From: CAVVYA01 sp964577835
GTDB lineage: Bacteria > Pseudomonadota > Alphaproteobacteria > SMXQ01
DNA length: 64,000 bases
Reading direction: 5' to 3'
Assembly: GCA_964577835.1 (NCBI GenBank)
Contig: CAZOBN010000001.1
Coordinates: 1-64,000 of the forward strand
Positions within the stretch are counted from its first letter, which is position 1. Every line of letters begins with the position of its first letter. The position numbers and the translations under genes are program-made. Shown in pieces: positions 49,026-58,867 of this stretch. The notes below the pieces were generated by a model. The model searched no databases, was not told where the DNA came from, and was given only the letters and a program-made list of their open reading frames with translations.

Positions 49026-51050
49026 GTGAGCGCCGCGCGTAAGGTATTCCGGCAACGGCCTCGACTGCTGCGCCTCATCGCGGGCGCGGTCCTGTGCGCC
49101 GTCGTCGGCCTGCCGGGGCTCGGCCAGGCTCAGGAAGTCAAGCCCGCCCACGGCCTGGCGATGCACGGCGATCTGAAATACCCGCCCGACTTCAAGCATT
49201 TCGATTACGTCAATCCGAACGCGCCGAAGGGCGGCAGCCTGCGGATGTCGGCAGACGGCACCTACGACACGCTCAATGGCTTCGCGCTCAAGGGCGTGCC
49301 GGCGGGGGGCATCGGCCTGATGTACGACACGCTGATGACGAGTGCGGACGACGAAGCCTTCGCGCAATACGGGCTGCTCGCCGAAACCGTCGAGGTGCCG
49401 GCGGACCGCTCGTGGGCGATCTTCAACCTGCGTCCGCAGGCCCGGTTCCACGACGGCGCGCCGATCACGGCCGATGACGTCGTCTTCACCTTCGATCTGA
49501 TCCGCAGCAAGGGCCACCCGCAGCTGCGCTTCTACTATTCGAGCATCGCCAAGGTCGAAAGGCTCGCCGAGCGGCGGGTGAAGTTCACCTTCAACGAGGG
49601 CGGCAACCGCGAACTGCCGCTGATCATCGGCCAGCAGCCGATCCTGCCCAAGCATTATTGGGAAACCCGCGATTTCGAGCGCGCCACCATCGAGCCGCCG
49701 GTCGGCAGCGGCCCCTATCGCATCGACTCCTTCGAGCCCGGCCGCGACATCACCTACCGCCGCGACCCGAATTATTGGGGCCGCGATCTGCCGGTCAATG
49801 TCGGCCGCTACAATTTCGACACCATCCGCTACGACTATTACCGTGATCCCGCGGTCGAGTTCGAGGCCTTCAAGGCCGGCCAGTATGACTTCCGGCCCGA
49901 GAACACCGCGCGGAACTGGGCGGTCGGCTATGACTTCCCGGCCGTCCGCCGCGGACTCGTGAAGAAGGAAGAGATCGAGCATCACCGCCCGATGGGCATG
50001 CAGGGTTATACCTACAACACGCGCCGGCCGCTGTTCGCCGATCCGCGCGTGCGTCGGGCGCTGGCCTACGCCTTCGATTTCGAGTGGACCAACCAGCGGC
50101 TGTTCTTCGGCTCCTATACGCGCAGCGAAAGCTATTTCTCCAACTCCGAACTGGCCGCCACCGGCCTGCCGAAGGACGAGGAACTGGCGCTCCTGGAGAA
50201 ACACCGCGGGCAGATTCCGGAAGAGGTTTTCACCACGCCCTACAGCGCGCCCAGGACCGACGGCAGCGGCATGGCCCGGGACAACCTGCTGACCGGCCTC
50301 AAGATGCTGGAAGAGGCCGGATGGAAGGTCCGTCCCGAGGACGGCGTCATGGTCGACGGCACCGGCCAGCCGGTGGTGTTCGAAATCCTGCTCAACAATC
50401 CCGCCTTCGAGCGCATCACCGGCCCCTTCGTGCGCAATCTCAAGCGGCTCGGCATCGAAGCCCAGATCCGCACCGTCGACACGGCGCAATACAAGAACCG
50501 CATCGACAACTGGGACTTCGACCTGACCGTGTGGGCCTGGGGCCAGTCGCTGTCGCCCGGCAACGAGCAGCGCAGCTACTGGAGCACGCAGAGCGCCGAC
50601 ACGCCGGGCAGCCGGAATCTGGCCGGCATCAAGAACCCGGTGATCGACGAGCTGATCGAGCTGCTCATCGCGGCGCCCGACCGCACCAGCCTGGTCAACC
50701 GCACCCGGGCGCTCGACCGCGTGCTGCTGTGGGGCCACTATGTCATCCCGCACTGGCATGTGCGGGTCGATCGGGTGGCCTATTGGGACAAGTTCGAGCA
50801 CCCGGGCGTCATTCCCGACGCCGGCTATCAGATCGAAACCTGGTGGGTCGATCCGTCGCGCGAGGGCCTCGTGGCGCGCGCGAAGACGCAAGCCGCCGCG
50901 GAAAGCGCCGAAGCCGGCGCCGAGCGGGCGCAGCCTCCAGCGGCGGCGGGCCGGGCCAAGTGGATCTATTTCGCCGTCGGCATCGGCGCCGCCGCACTGC
51001 TGGTGGCCGCCCTGTGGCGCGCGCGCCGCGCCGCCCGGCCGCGGAGGTAA
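49026..51050 (+). CDS. yejA: Oligopeptide ABC transporter substrate-binding protein (YejA-like)
   Basis: 674-residue periplasmic binding protein of family 5 (SBP_bac_5). The signal peptide (LLRLIAGAVLCAVVGLPG) ends near GQAQE. Family blocks include FKHFDYVNPNAPKGGSL, FNLRPQARFHDGAPITADD, GSGPYRIDSFEPG and DLTVWAWGQSLSPGNEQ. Unusually, the C-terminus carries a predicted membrane helix (WIYFAVGIGAAALLVAALW) and a basic tail, so the mature protein may stay anchored. The GTG start at 49026 follows AAGGAGAACACC. First gene of yejABEF, whose relatives import oligopeptides and microcin C. Confidence 0.93.
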   Translation: MSAARKVFRQRPRLLRLIAGAVLCAVVGLPGLGQAQEVKPAHGLAMHGDLKYPPDFKHFDYVNPNAPKGGSLRMSADGTYDTLNGFALKGVPAGGIGLMYDTLMTSADDEAFAQYGLLAETVEVPADRSWAIFNLRPQARFHDGAPITADDVVFTFDLIRSKGHPQLRFYYSSIAKVERLAERRVKFTFNEGGNRELPLIIGQQPILPKHYWETRDFERATIEPPVGSGPYRIDSFEPGRDITYRRDPNYWGRDLPVNVGRYNFDTIRYDYYRDPAVEFEAFKAGQYDFRPENTARNWAVGYDFPAVRRGLVKKEEIEHHRPMGMQGYTYNTRRPLFADPRVRRALAYAFDFEWTNQRLFFGSYTRSESYFSNSELAATGLPKDEELALLEKHRGQIPEEVFTTPYSAPRTDGSGMARDNLLTGLKMLEEAGWKVRPEDGVMVDGTGQPVVFEILLNNPAFERITGPFVRNLKRLGIEAQIRTVDTAQYKNRIDNWDFDLTVWAWGQSLSPGNEQRSYWSTQSADTPGSRNLAGIKNPVIDELIELLIAAPDRTSLVNRTRALDRVLLWGHYVIPHWHVRVDRVAYWDKFEHPGVIPDAGYQIETWWVDPSREGLVARAKTQAAAESAEAGAERAQPPAAAGRAKWIYFAVGIGAAALLVAALWRARRAARPRR

Positions 51051-51056
51051 GCACGC

Positions 51057-52136
51057 ATGCTGGCCTATATCATCCGCCGCCTGCTGCTCATCATCCCGAC
51101 CCTGTTCGGCATCATGGTGATCAACTTCGCCATCGTGCAGTTCGCGCCCGGCGGCCCGGTCGAGCAGATGATCTCGCAGGTGACCGGCACCGCCGTGCAG
51201 GCCACGGCGCGTTTCGCCGGCACCGGCGGCGAGGTGGCGCAGAGCGGCCGCGGCGAACGATACCGCGGCGCCCAGGGCCTCGATCCCGGCTTCGTCAAGG
51301 AGATCGAGAAGCTCTACGGCTTCGACAAGCCGGCCCATGAGCGCTTCTGGCTGATGATGAAGCAGTATGTCCAGCTCGACTTCGGCCGCAGCTTCTTCCG
51401 CGACCGCTCGGTGGTCGAGCTGGTGGTGGAAAAGATGCCGGTATCCATTTCGCTCGGCCTGTGGACCACGCTGCTGATCTACCTGATCTCGATCCCGCTC
51501 GGCGTCGCCAAGGCGATGCGCGACGGCTCGCCCTTCGACATCTGGACCAGCGTCGTGGTGATCGTCGGCAATGCCGTCCCGGCCTTCCTGTTCGCCATCC
51601 TGCTCATCGTGCTGTTCGCCGGCGGCAGCTACTTCAACTGGTTTCCCCTGCGCGGCCTGACCTCCCCCGGCTGGGACGACATGAGCTGGCCGATGCGCAT
51701 CGTCGATTATTTCTGGCACCTGGCACTGCCTCTGACCTCCCTGGTGATCGGCAGCTTCGCCGGCCTCACCATGCTGACCAAGAACTCCTTCCTCGAGGAG
51801 ATCAACAAGCAGTATGTGCTCACCGCGCGCGCCAAGGGCCTGACCGAGCGCCAGGTGCTCTACGGCCATGTGTTCCGCAATGCCATGTTGATCGTCGTCG
51901 CCGGCTTCCCCGCGGCGCTGATCAGCATCCTGTTCACCGGCGCGCTGCTCATCGAGGTGATTTTCTCGCTCGACGGCCTCGGCCTGCTCGGCTACGAGGC
52001 GGTGATCAACCGCGACTATCCGGTCGTGTTCGGCACCCTGTTCTTCTTCAGCCTGATCGGCCTGGTCTTCGGCCTGATCCGCGACGTCACCTACATCCTG
52101 GTCGATCCGCGCATCGACTTCGAAGGGCGGGGGTGA
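51057..52136 (+). CDS. yejB: Oligopeptide ABC transporter permease (YejB-like)
   Basis: 359-residue inner-membrane permease with six helices. The N-terminus MLAYIIRRLLLIIPTLFGI is typical of DppB/OppB/YejB, and the long periplasmic loop after helix 1 (to about residue 125) is characteristic of YejB. The EAA-like cytoplasmic motif is in YVLTARAKGLTERQVLYGHV. It starts seven bases after yejA, and yejE follows two bases after its stop. Confidence 0.95.
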   Translation: MLAYIIRRLLLIIPTLFGIMVINFAIVQFAPGGPVEQMISQVTGTAVQATARFAGTGGEVAQSGRGERYRGAQGLDPGFVKEIEKLYGFDKPAHERFWLMMKQYVQLDFGRSFFRDRSVVELVVEKMPVSISLGLWTTLLIYLISIPLGVAKAMRDGSPFDIWTSVVVIVGNAVPAFLFAILLIVLFAGGSYFNWFPLRGLTSPGWDDMSWPMRIVDYFWHLALPLTSLVIGSFAGLTMLTKNSFLEEINKQYVLTARAKGLTERQVLYGHVFRNAMLIVVAGFPAALISILFTGALLIEVIFSLDGLGLLGYEAVINRDYPVVFGTLFFFSLIGLVFGLIRDVTYILVDPRIDFEGRG

Positions 52137-52138
52137 GC

Positions 52139-53191
52139 ATGCCGCGCGACGACCGCCTCCTCGGCCTGCCGATCCGCCCGCTGACCCGCCGGCGCCTGGA
52201 CAATTTCCGCGCCAACAAGCGCGGCTACTGGTCGCTGTGGGTGTTCCTCATCCTGTTCGTCGTCAGCCTGTTCGCCGAGTTCATCGCCAACGATAAGCCG
52301 ATCCTGGTGAAATACGACGGCGCCTACTACATGCCGATCTTCACGTTCTATCCGGAGACGGCATTCGGCGGCGAATTCCCGACCCGGGCGGACTTCCGCG
52401 ATCCCTATCTGCGCGACAAGGTGGCGGCGAACGGCTGGATCGTCTGGCCGGTGATCCGCTACAGCTACCGCACCATCAACTACGAGCTCTCGGTGCCGGC
52501 GCCGGCGCCGCCTTCGGCCGAGAACTGGCTCGGCACGGATGATTCCGGGCGCGACCTGCTCGCCCGGCTGATCTACGGCTTCCGCATCTCGGTGCTGTTC
52601 GGCCTGGTGCTGACGGCGCTGAGCTCGGTGATCGGCGTCCTGGTCGGCGCCATCCAAGGCTATTTCGGCGGCCGCGTCGATCTCTACGGCCAGCGCGTCA
52701 TCGAGATCTGGTCCGGCCTGCCCGAACTCTACATCCTGATCATCATTTCCAGCATCCTCATTCCAGGGTTCTGGACATTGCTGTTCGTCCTCCTGCTGTT
52801 CAGTTGGACAACCTTGGTCAGCGTGGTGCGCGCCGAATTCCTGCGCGGCCGCAACTTCGCCTATGTGCGCGCGGCGCGCGCGCTCGGCGTCAGCGACCTG
52901 ATGATCATGCTGCGCCATGTGCTGCCCAATGCCATGGTGGCGACGCTGACCTTCATGCCCTTCATCCTCAGCGGGTCGATCGCCGCGCTCACCGCGCTCG
53001 ACTTCCTCGGCCTCGGCCTGCCGGCCGGCGCGCCGTCGCTCGGCGAGGTGCTCAACCAGGGCAAGGCCAACCTGCAGGCGCCGTGGCTCGGCATTTCCGG
53101 CTTCGTGGTCATCGCCGTCATGCTCAGCCTACTGATCTTCATCGGCGAGGCGGTGCGCGACGCCTTTGACCCGCGCAAGACGCTGCGGTGA
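52139..53191 (+). CDS. yejE: Oligopeptide ABC transporter permease (YejE-like)
   Basis: 350-residue second permease. The N-terminal helix YWSLWVFLILFVVSLFAEF is followed by a 120-residue loop (IRYSYRTINYELSVPAPAP), the block NWLGTDDSGRDLLARLIYG shared by DppC/OppC proteins, and the EAA motif YVRAARALGVSDLMIMLRH. The ATG at 52139 is used here; an in-frame GTG six bases upstream would overlap the yejB stop and is possible. yejF starts four bases after its stop. Confidence 0.95.
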   Translation: MPRDDRLLGLPIRPLTRRRLDNFRANKRGYWSLWVFLILFVVSLFAEFIANDKPILVKYDGAYYMPIFTFYPETAFGGEFPTRADFRDPYLRDKVAANGWIVWPVIRYSYRTINYELSVPAPAPPSAENWLGTDDSGRDLLARLIYGFRISVLFGLVLTALSSVIGVLVGAIQGYFGGRVDLYGQRVIEIWSGLPELYILIIISSILIPGFWTLLFVLLLFSWTTLVSVVRAEFLRGRNFAYVRAARALGVSDLMIMLRHVLPNAMVATLTFMPFILSGSIAALTALDFLGLGLPAGAPSLGEVLNQGKANLQAPWLGISGFVVIAVMLSLLIFIGEAVRDAFDPRKTLR

Positions 53192-53195
53192 GACG

Positions 53196-54872
53196 ATGAC
53201 CAGCTCGCCCGCGACGCCGCCGCTCCTGCAAGTCCGCGATCTTTCGGTCGTTTTCCGCGCGCGTCGGCGCGCCGGCGCCGACACGAGCCCGCGGGAAGGA
53301 GACGTGGAGGCGGTCAAGCGCGTGTCGTTCGACATCGCCAAAGGAGAAACCGTCGCCCTGGTCGGCGAATCCGGGTCCGGCAAATCGGTCACCGCGCTCT
53401 CCATCCTCCAGCTCCTGCCTTATCCCACCGCCGTGCATCCGAAGGGCAGCAGCATCAAGTTCGAGGGCAAGGAGCTGGTCGGCGCGCCGGAAGACACGCT
53501 GCGGCGCATCCGCGGCGACCGCATCTCGATGGTGTTCCAGGAGCCCATGACGTCGCTCAATCCGCTGCAGTCGGTGGGCAATCAGGTCGGCGAAATGCTC
53601 ATCCTGCACAAGGGCATGAGCCGCGAGCGGGCGCGCGCCCGCACGCTCGAGCTGTTGCAGCTGGTCGGCCTGTCCGAGGCGGAGAAGCGGCTGTCGGCTT
53701 ATCCCGACGAGCTGTCCGGCGGCCAGCGTCAGCGCGTCATGATCGCGATGGCGCTCGCCAACGAGCCCGACCTGCTGATCGCCGACGAGCCGACCACGGC
53801 GCTCGACGTCACGATTCAGGCGCAGATCCTCGCCCTGCTCGATGAACTCAAGCAAAAGCTCGGCATGGCCCTGCTGCTGATCACCCACGACCTCGGCATC
53901 GTGCGGCGCATGGCCGAGCGGGTCTGCGTCATGACCAAGGGCGAGATCGTCGAAACCGGACCGACGGAGGAGGTCTTCGCGAATCCGAAACACGGCTATA
54001 CCCAGCGTCTGCTGGCCGCCGAACCGAAGGGCAAGCTGGTGCGCGCCGCCGAGACCACGCCGGTGCTCGCCCGTGTCGAGGATATGCGGGTCTGGTTCCC
54101 CATCAAGAAGGGCGTGTTTCGCCGCACCGTCGACTACATCAAGGCGGTCGACGGCATCACCATGGACCTGCACGAAGGCCGCACCGTGGGCGTGGTCGGC
54201 GAGTCCGGCTCGGGCAAAACCACGCTCGGCTTCGCCCTGCTGCGGCTCGAACATTCGCGCGGCAAAATCGAATTTCAAGGTCGCGAGATTCAGCAGCTCA
54301 GCCAAGCGGACGTGCGGCCGATGCGGCGCGAGATGCAGATGGTGTTCCAAGACCCCTATTCCTCGCTCAGCCCACGCATGTCGGTCGGCGAAATCATCGG
54401 CGAGGGGCTCGATGTCCATAACATCGGCGCGAACGGCGAGCAGCGCCGCAAGCTGATCGACGAGGCGCTCCGCGAGGTCGGGCTCGAGCCGGGTGCGTGC
54501 GACCGCTATCCGCACGAATTCTCCGGCGGTCAGCGCCAGCGCATTTCGATCGCCCGCGCGCTCGTGCTCAAGCCGAAGCTGATCGTGCTCGACGAGCCGA
54601 CCTCGGCGCTCGACATGTCGGTGCAGGCGCAGATCGTCGATCTGCTGCGCGCGCTGCAGGCCAAGCACAACCTCGCCTACCTGTTCATCAGCCACGACCT
54701 CAGGGTGGTGCGCGCCATGGCTGACGAGGTGATTGTCATCAAGGACGGCAAGGTCATGGAGCAGGGCTCCGCCGACCGCGTGTTCGACCATCCGCAAACC
54801 GCCTATACCAAGGCCCTGATGGCCGCCGCCTTCGAGCTCAAGGTCGCCGAACGGGACGCCGTCCGGCAGTAG
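53196..54872 (+). CDS. yejF: Oligopeptide ABC transporter ATPase, fused double domain (YejF)
   Basis: 558-residue protein with two ABC ATPase domains, the YejF organisation (DppD and DppF fused). Domain 1: Walker A GESGSGKS (57-64), signature ELSGGQRQRV, Walker B LLIADEPTTALD. Domain 2: Walker A GESGSGKT, signature EFSGGQRQRIS, Walker B LIVLDEPTSALD. Both have the H-loop His (ITHDLGIV, ISHDLRVV), so both sites should be competent. Completes yejABEF. Confidence 0.96.
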   Translation: MTSSPATPPLLQVRDLSVVFRARRRAGADTSPREGDVEAVKRVSFDIAKGETVALVGESGSGKSVTALSILQLLPYPTAVHPKGSSIKFEGKELVGAPEDTLRRIRGDRISMVFQEPMTSLNPLQSVGNQVGEMLILHKGMSRERARARTLELLQLVGLSEAEKRLSAYPDELSGGQRQRVMIAMALANEPDLLIADEPTTALDVTIQAQILALLDELKQKLGMALLLITHDLGIVRRMAERVCVMTKGEIVETGPTEEVFANPKHGYTQRLLAAEPKGKLVRAAETTPVLARVEDMRVWFPIKKGVFRRTVDYIKAVDGITMDLHEGRTVGVVGESGSGKTTLGFALLRLEHSRGKIEFQGREIQQLSQADVRPMRREMQMVFQDPYSSLSPRMSVGEIIGEGLDVHNIGANGEQRRKLIDEALREVGLEPGACDRYPHEFSGGQRQRISIARALVLKPKLIVLDEPTSALDMSVQAQIVDLLRALQAKHNLAYLFISHDLRVVRAMADEVIVIKDGKVMEQGSADRVFDHPQTAYTKALMAAAFELKVAERDAVRQ

Positions 54873-55122
54873 GCCGCTCCGTTTTCAGCAACGCAAGGCA
54901 TGGCTCGCCGCCCTGCCCGTCATCTGACCGACGAAGCCGTGCGCATGCGGCCCAACCAGGCCGCCTACCGCGCCCGCGCATAAGCCAGCGCCATTCCCGT
55001 CACGCAAGGCTGACCTGCAATCACGCCGCTCGACGGCAAGAATTCCTAAACCCATCCTTTGTAGGGTTACGGCGGCGTGTTGAGGACGATCCTTTGCGTC
55101 CGAGCCGCCGAGGAGAGCAAGC

Positions 55123-55437
55123 ATGACGCGTTGGGTCGGAGTTTTGGCGTTCGCGATCGGCCTGTCGGTCGTTTTGTCCGGCACGGCCGGCGCGCAATCC
55201 ATGAAGGCCGAATGCTATGAACGCGCCTCCCTGCTCGCCAGCCTGACCAGCGAATATGGCGAACGGCTCGACCAAACGCGCGAAATCGGCAAGAGCGGGC
55301 TGCTCGAGGCCTTCAAGTCGCCGACCGAGGGCACCTGGACCATTGTCTATAGCAACGACAAGGGCTTGAGCTGCGTGCTCGCCACGGGCGAAGGGCTCGA
55401 GGCCGACCTGTCCACCGGCCCCGAGTTCACCATCTGA
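55123..55437 (+). CDS. Small secreted protein, unknown function
   Basis: 104-residue protein with a clear signal peptide (VLAFAIGLSVVLSGTAGAQS, cleavage near AGA-QS). The mature part of about 80 residues has two Cys (CYERASLL and SCVLATGEG) that could form a disulfide, and a small alpha/beta-like pattern. GAGGAGAGC precedes the ATG. It is separated from yejF by 250 bases in which I see no gene, and its stop is three bases from the end of the convergent aminopeptidase gene. No family recognised. Confidence 0.75.
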   Translation: MTRWVGVLAFAIGLSVVLSGTAGAQSMKAECYERASLLASLTSEYGERLDQTREIGKSGLLEAFKSPTEGTWTIVYSNDKGLSCVLATGEGLEADLSTGPEFTI

Positions 55438-55440
55438 CGC

Positions 55441-56916
55441 TTAGCGGCGGCCAGCCGGCAGCCTCGGGCGACGTGTCTTCTGGCCACCGCCGAACCGTTC
55501 CTCGAGCAACCGGAAAATGGCGCGGATGCCTTGCGTCTCGCCGCCTTCCGGGCGGCCCGGCTTGGCCGAATCGTTCCAGCCGAAGAAATCGAGATGCGCC
55601 CACGGCACGTCGGCCGGGACGAACTCCTGGAGATAGAGCGCCGCCGTGACGGCACCGGCGAACGGCCCCTCCGAGATATTGTTGATATCGGCGATCTTGG
55701 TGCCGGCGAGTTTGTCGCGATAGGGCCGCCACAGCGGCATCGGCCACAACGGGTCCTCAGCCGCGGCGGCGTGGCGCATGAGATCCTGCGCAAGCTGGAC
55801 GTTGTTGCTGAACAGCGCGGGCAGCTCCGGCCCGAGCGCGGCCCGCGCCGCGCCGGTGAGGGTGGCGAAATCGAACAGCAACTCGGGCTGCTCCTCCGCC
55901 GCGTCTGCAAGCGCGTCGCACAGGATCAGTCGGCCCTCGGCGTCGGTATTGCCGATCTCGACCGAAATGCCCTTGCGCGTGGCGATGATGTCGAGAGGAC
56001 GGAGCGCATTGCCGTCGATCATGTTCTCCACGGCGGGCATCAGGACGCGCAAGCGGACGGGCAATCCCGCCGCCATGATCATCTGGCCGAGCGCCAACGC
56101 CTGGGCGGCGCCCGCCATATCCTTTTTCATCAACTTCATGCCGGACGACGGCTTGAGGTCGTAGCCGCCGGTGTCGAAGCACACGCCCTTGCCGACAAGC
56201 GTCACCTTGGGCGCCTTGGGGTCGCCCCACGTGATGTCGATCAGCCGCGGTGGCCGGGCGCTGGCACGGCCGACCGCATGGATCGCCGGGTAGTTCTGCT
56301 TCAGCAAATCGTCGCCGACCACCACCCGCAGCTTGGCCTTGTGTCCCTTGGCCACGGCGGCGGCAGCGGCCGCCAGCTCCGGCGGGCCCATGTCGGCGGC
56401 GGGCGTGGTGATGAGATCGCGCGCCATGGTGATGGCCGTCGCGGTGCGCTCGACCTCGGTCGTGTCGCAGCCTTGGGGCCAGACCAGCTTGGCAAAGGTA
56501 GGCGGTTTCTTCTTGCGGTAGCGGGTGAAGGCATAACAGGCGAGCGCCCAGCCGAGTGCCGCCTTGGTCGCCTCCTCCGGGACCAGCATGGCGTCGATCC
56601 GGTAGGTGCCGGGCGGCAACCGCGATGGCAGGCCGGCGTAGCGCCAGATCAGGTTGCTCGGCGGTTCGCCGATGCCCAGATCGAATATCGACGCACGGGG
56701 CTGCCGCGGCGCGCCGACGCCGAGCAAGACGCGCTCGAGCTCGCCGGATCGTCCGGTGATCAGACTGACGGAGCCGTCCGCGCCATCGAAACCCGCGCTT
56801 TGCACCCAGGCCCGCAGACGCGCCGGCTGCCGCGCCAGCCATTTCTTGAAACCGTCCGACGCGACCGGGGTGATCGGGATCGCTGTACTGCTGGCCTTGG
56901 TGAAATAGCTGGTCAC
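55441..56916 (-). CDS. M17-family leucyl aminopeptidase
   Basis: 491-residue cytosolic metallo-aminopeptidase that removes N-terminal residues from peptides. The two-zinc site is visible: LVGKGVCFDTGGYDLKPS (catalytic Lys and Asp), MKKDMAGAA, and the signature NTDAEGRLIL. The wording differs from E. coli PepA (GGYDLKP rather than GGISLKP), which matches the alphaproteobacterial PepB-like M17 branch. The start is GTG at 56916 after GAGGAG. It lies next to the yej peptide importer and may process imported peptides; that is inference. Confidence 0.92.
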   Translation of the reverse strand: MTSYFTKASSTAIPITPVASDGFKKWLARQPARLRAWVQSAGFDGADGSVSLITGRSGELERVLLGVGAPRQPRASIFDLGIGEPPSNLIWRYAGLPSRLPPGTYRIDAMLVPEEATKAALGWALACYAFTRYRKKKPPTFAKLVWPQGCDTTEVERTATAITMARDLITTPAADMGPPELAAAAAAVAKGHKAKLRVVVGDDLLKQNYPAIHAVGRASARPPRLIDITWGDPKAPKVTLVGKGVCFDTGGYDLKPSSGMKLMKKDMAGAAQALALGQMIMAAGLPVRLRVLMPAVENMIDGNALRPLDIIATRKGISVEIGNTDAEGRLILCDALADAAEEQPELLFDFATLTGAARAALGPELPALFSNNVQLAQDLMRHAAAAEDPLWPMPLWRPYRDKLAGTKIADINNISEGPFAGAVTAALYLQEFVPADVPWAHLDFFGWNDSAKPGRPEGGETQGIRAIFRLLEERFGGGQKTRRPRLPAGRR

Positions 56917-57029
56917 GCGGGGCTCCTCTTAAACCATGGTTGCCCCGCGGGCGCGCGGGCGCGGAGCGTCTTGCACCGGAACACTGCTTAGCCTATCAGA
57001 GGCAAAGCACAAACTGTGGAGAGGCGGTC

Positions 57030-57740
57030 ATGGCGCCATCCGATCCGCGCGATGATGCGGCCTTTACGCTGGTCATCGCCAACAAAAACTATTCGTCCTG
57101 GTCGCTGCGCGGCTGGCTGATGCTCAAGCATGTGGGCGTCCCGTTCCAGGAGGTGGTGGTTCCCCTGCGCACCCCGGAGACCCGCGCCATGATCATGCGC
57201 CATTCGCCATCCGGCAAGGCACCCTACCTCGTGCACGGCGACGTCACCGTCTGGGAGTCGCTCGCCATCGGCGAATACTTGGCCGAGCGTTTTCCCGGAG
57301 CCGGCTTGTGGCCGGCGGATTCCGGCGCGCGCGCCGTGGCCCGCTCGATCGCCAACGAGATGCACGGCGGCTTCATTCCGCTGCGCCGCGCCATGCCGAT
57401 GAACATACGCGCCAGCCTGCCGGGCTACGGCAGAGCCCAAGGCGTGCAGGACGAGATCAACCGGATCGAGGCGATCTGGCGCGACACGCGGTCGCGCTTC
57501 GGCGCCGGCGGCGACATGCTGTTCGGCACGTTCACGATCGCGGATGCGATGTTCGCGCCCGTCGCCAGCCGCTTTAAGACCTATGGGGTGACCCTGGGCG
57601 AAAGCGCCGAGGCCTATGCCAAGGCGCTGCTCGCTCTGCCGGCCATGCAGGAATGGGCCGCCGCCGCCGAAGCCGAACCGTGGATGATCCCCGATTTCGA
57701 AAAGGGCGGCGTCAATGGCCCCGCCGCGCCGGCCGGCTAA
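57030..57740 (+). CDS. Glutathione S-transferase family protein
   Basis: 236-residue protein. The N-terminal thioredoxin-like domain starts LVIANKNYSSWSLRGWLML with the active Ser in YSSWS, then SPSGKAPYLVHGDVTVWES where the cis-Pro and ES pair bind glutathione. The C-terminal helical domain includes FGTFTIADAMFAPV (N-capping box). The ATG at 57030 follows GGAGAGG. The substrate is unknown. Its stop overlaps that of the convergent TAXI gene by four bases. Confidence 0.9.
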   Translation: MAPSDPRDDAAFTLVIANKNYSSWSLRGWLMLKHVGVPFQEVVVPLRTPETRAMIMRHSPSGKAPYLVHGDVTVWESLAIGEYLAERFPGAGLWPADSGARAVARSIANEMHGGFIPLRRAMPMNIRASLPGYGRAQGVQDEINRIEAIWRDTRSRFGAGGDMLFGTFTIADAMFAPVASRFKTYGVTLGESAEAYAKALLALPAMQEWAAAAEAEPWMIPDFEKGGVNGPAAPAG

Positions 57741-58867
57741 CGTTGCTGCCGTCTCTCGCCCGCGGCATTGGGCTGAGGACCTCCCACGTTCCCGCCCGAA
57801 TCGCTCTCGGCCGGCTCGCTTTTGGCTGAACCACCACGGTCCGTCTCGGTTTTCAGTGCGCCGTCCTTGAGCAAGCCCGCTTCGGCGTAGTAGCGCCGCG
57901 CGCCGGGATGCAACGGGATGGAAATCCCGTCGAGCGCCATTTCCAGCCGTATCATCTTGCCCTGCGGATGCCCGCTGCTCAGCATGACGCGCGCCGTCTT
58001 GTGCCACAGCGCACGCAAAATGTTGTAGGCCAGATCCCCTGACAGCGTCTCATTGACCACCAGTAGAGTATGGACGTTCAGCGTCGGCGTATCCTCGATA
58101 CCCTTATAGGCATTTGCCGGAATGGCCGCAGGGGAATAGTAGGGCTCGGTCTTGTGCAACCGTTCGACCAGGTTGGCAGCCACCGGAACAAGGCGGATGT
58201 CGATGGCCTCGCTGAGTTGGACGATGGCCGGCGCGGGATGTCCGCCCACGTAAAAGAAGCCATCGATCTTGCCCTCGCGGACCATATCGGTCGCCGTGCT
58301 TACATCGACATAGACCGGCTTGATATCGGCGATCTTAATGCCCGCCTGGGCGAGCACGGCGCGTGCCGCCGGCTGGGTACCCGACAGCGGGGTATCGAGC
58401 GAGATCCGTTTGCCCTTCAATCCGGCCAGCGTGGCGATCCGGCTATCGCGGCGGACGACGATCTGCATGGTTTCGGGATAGAGACTGGCGAGCGCGCGAA
58501 GAGTGGGCAGCCGATTCTTGCCGAAAAATCTGCCATGCCCCTCATAGGCCATGGCGGCAATGTCCGCCTGGACCATCCCGGCATCGAGGTTGCCGAGGCC
58601 GACCTCGCGGGCGTTCTCCACCGATCCCTGGGTGGCTTGCGCCACCGCGATCATACCCGGCACGCCGCAGCTGCCCCCACGTTCACAATCGCGCGAACCC
58701 GGTGGATTGCTGATCACACTGGCAATAAGACCGCCGATGGGAAAATTGGCACCGGCTGTGGATCCGGTGCCGATTCGGAAGAAGCGGATATCCTGGGCAA
58801 GCGCCAGCCCCGCCGCGCTCAAGGCAACGGCGAGAATCGGCGCATAGAACCCAGCGGAGAACCTCAT
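57737..58867 (-). CDS. TAXI-family TRAP transporter substrate-binding protein
   Basis: 376-residue exported protein. The signal peptide ends ALAQD, followed by FRIGTGSTAGANFPIGGLIA, the TAXI family start. Other blocks are VAQATQGSVENAREV, GLKGKRISLDTPLSGT and DMVREGKIDGFFYVGGHP. The last 45 residues are hydrophilic and low in complexity (Gly, Ser, Glu, Pro). TAXI proteins feed a fused membrane component (DctQM-like), but no such gene lies beside it, so it is an orphan in this window. The ligand is unknown. Confidence 0.9.
   Translation of the reverse strand: MRFSAGFYAPILAVALSAAGLALAQDIRFFRIGTGSTAGANFPIGGLIASVISNPPGSRDCERGGSCGVPGMIAVAQATQGSVENAREVGLGNLDAGMVQADIAAMAYEGHGRFFGKNRLPTLRALASLYPETMQIVVRRDSRIATLAGLKGKRISLDTPLSGTQPAARAVLAQAGIKIADIKPVYVDVSTATDMVREGKIDGFFYVGGHPAPAIVQLSEAIDIRLVPVAANLVERLHKTEPYYSPAAIPANAYKGIEDTPTLNVHTLLVVNETLSGDLAYNILRALWHKTARVMLSSGHPQGKMIRLEMALDGISIPLHPGARRYYAEAGLLKDGALKTETDRGGSAKSEPAESDSGGNVGGPQPNAAGERRQQR

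Noticed and set aside
48939..51869. 976-codon open frame antisense to yejA/yejB
   Set aside because: Shadow frame; His/Asp/Arg-rich composition typical of antisense reading of GC-rich genes, against two intact transporter genes on the other strand.
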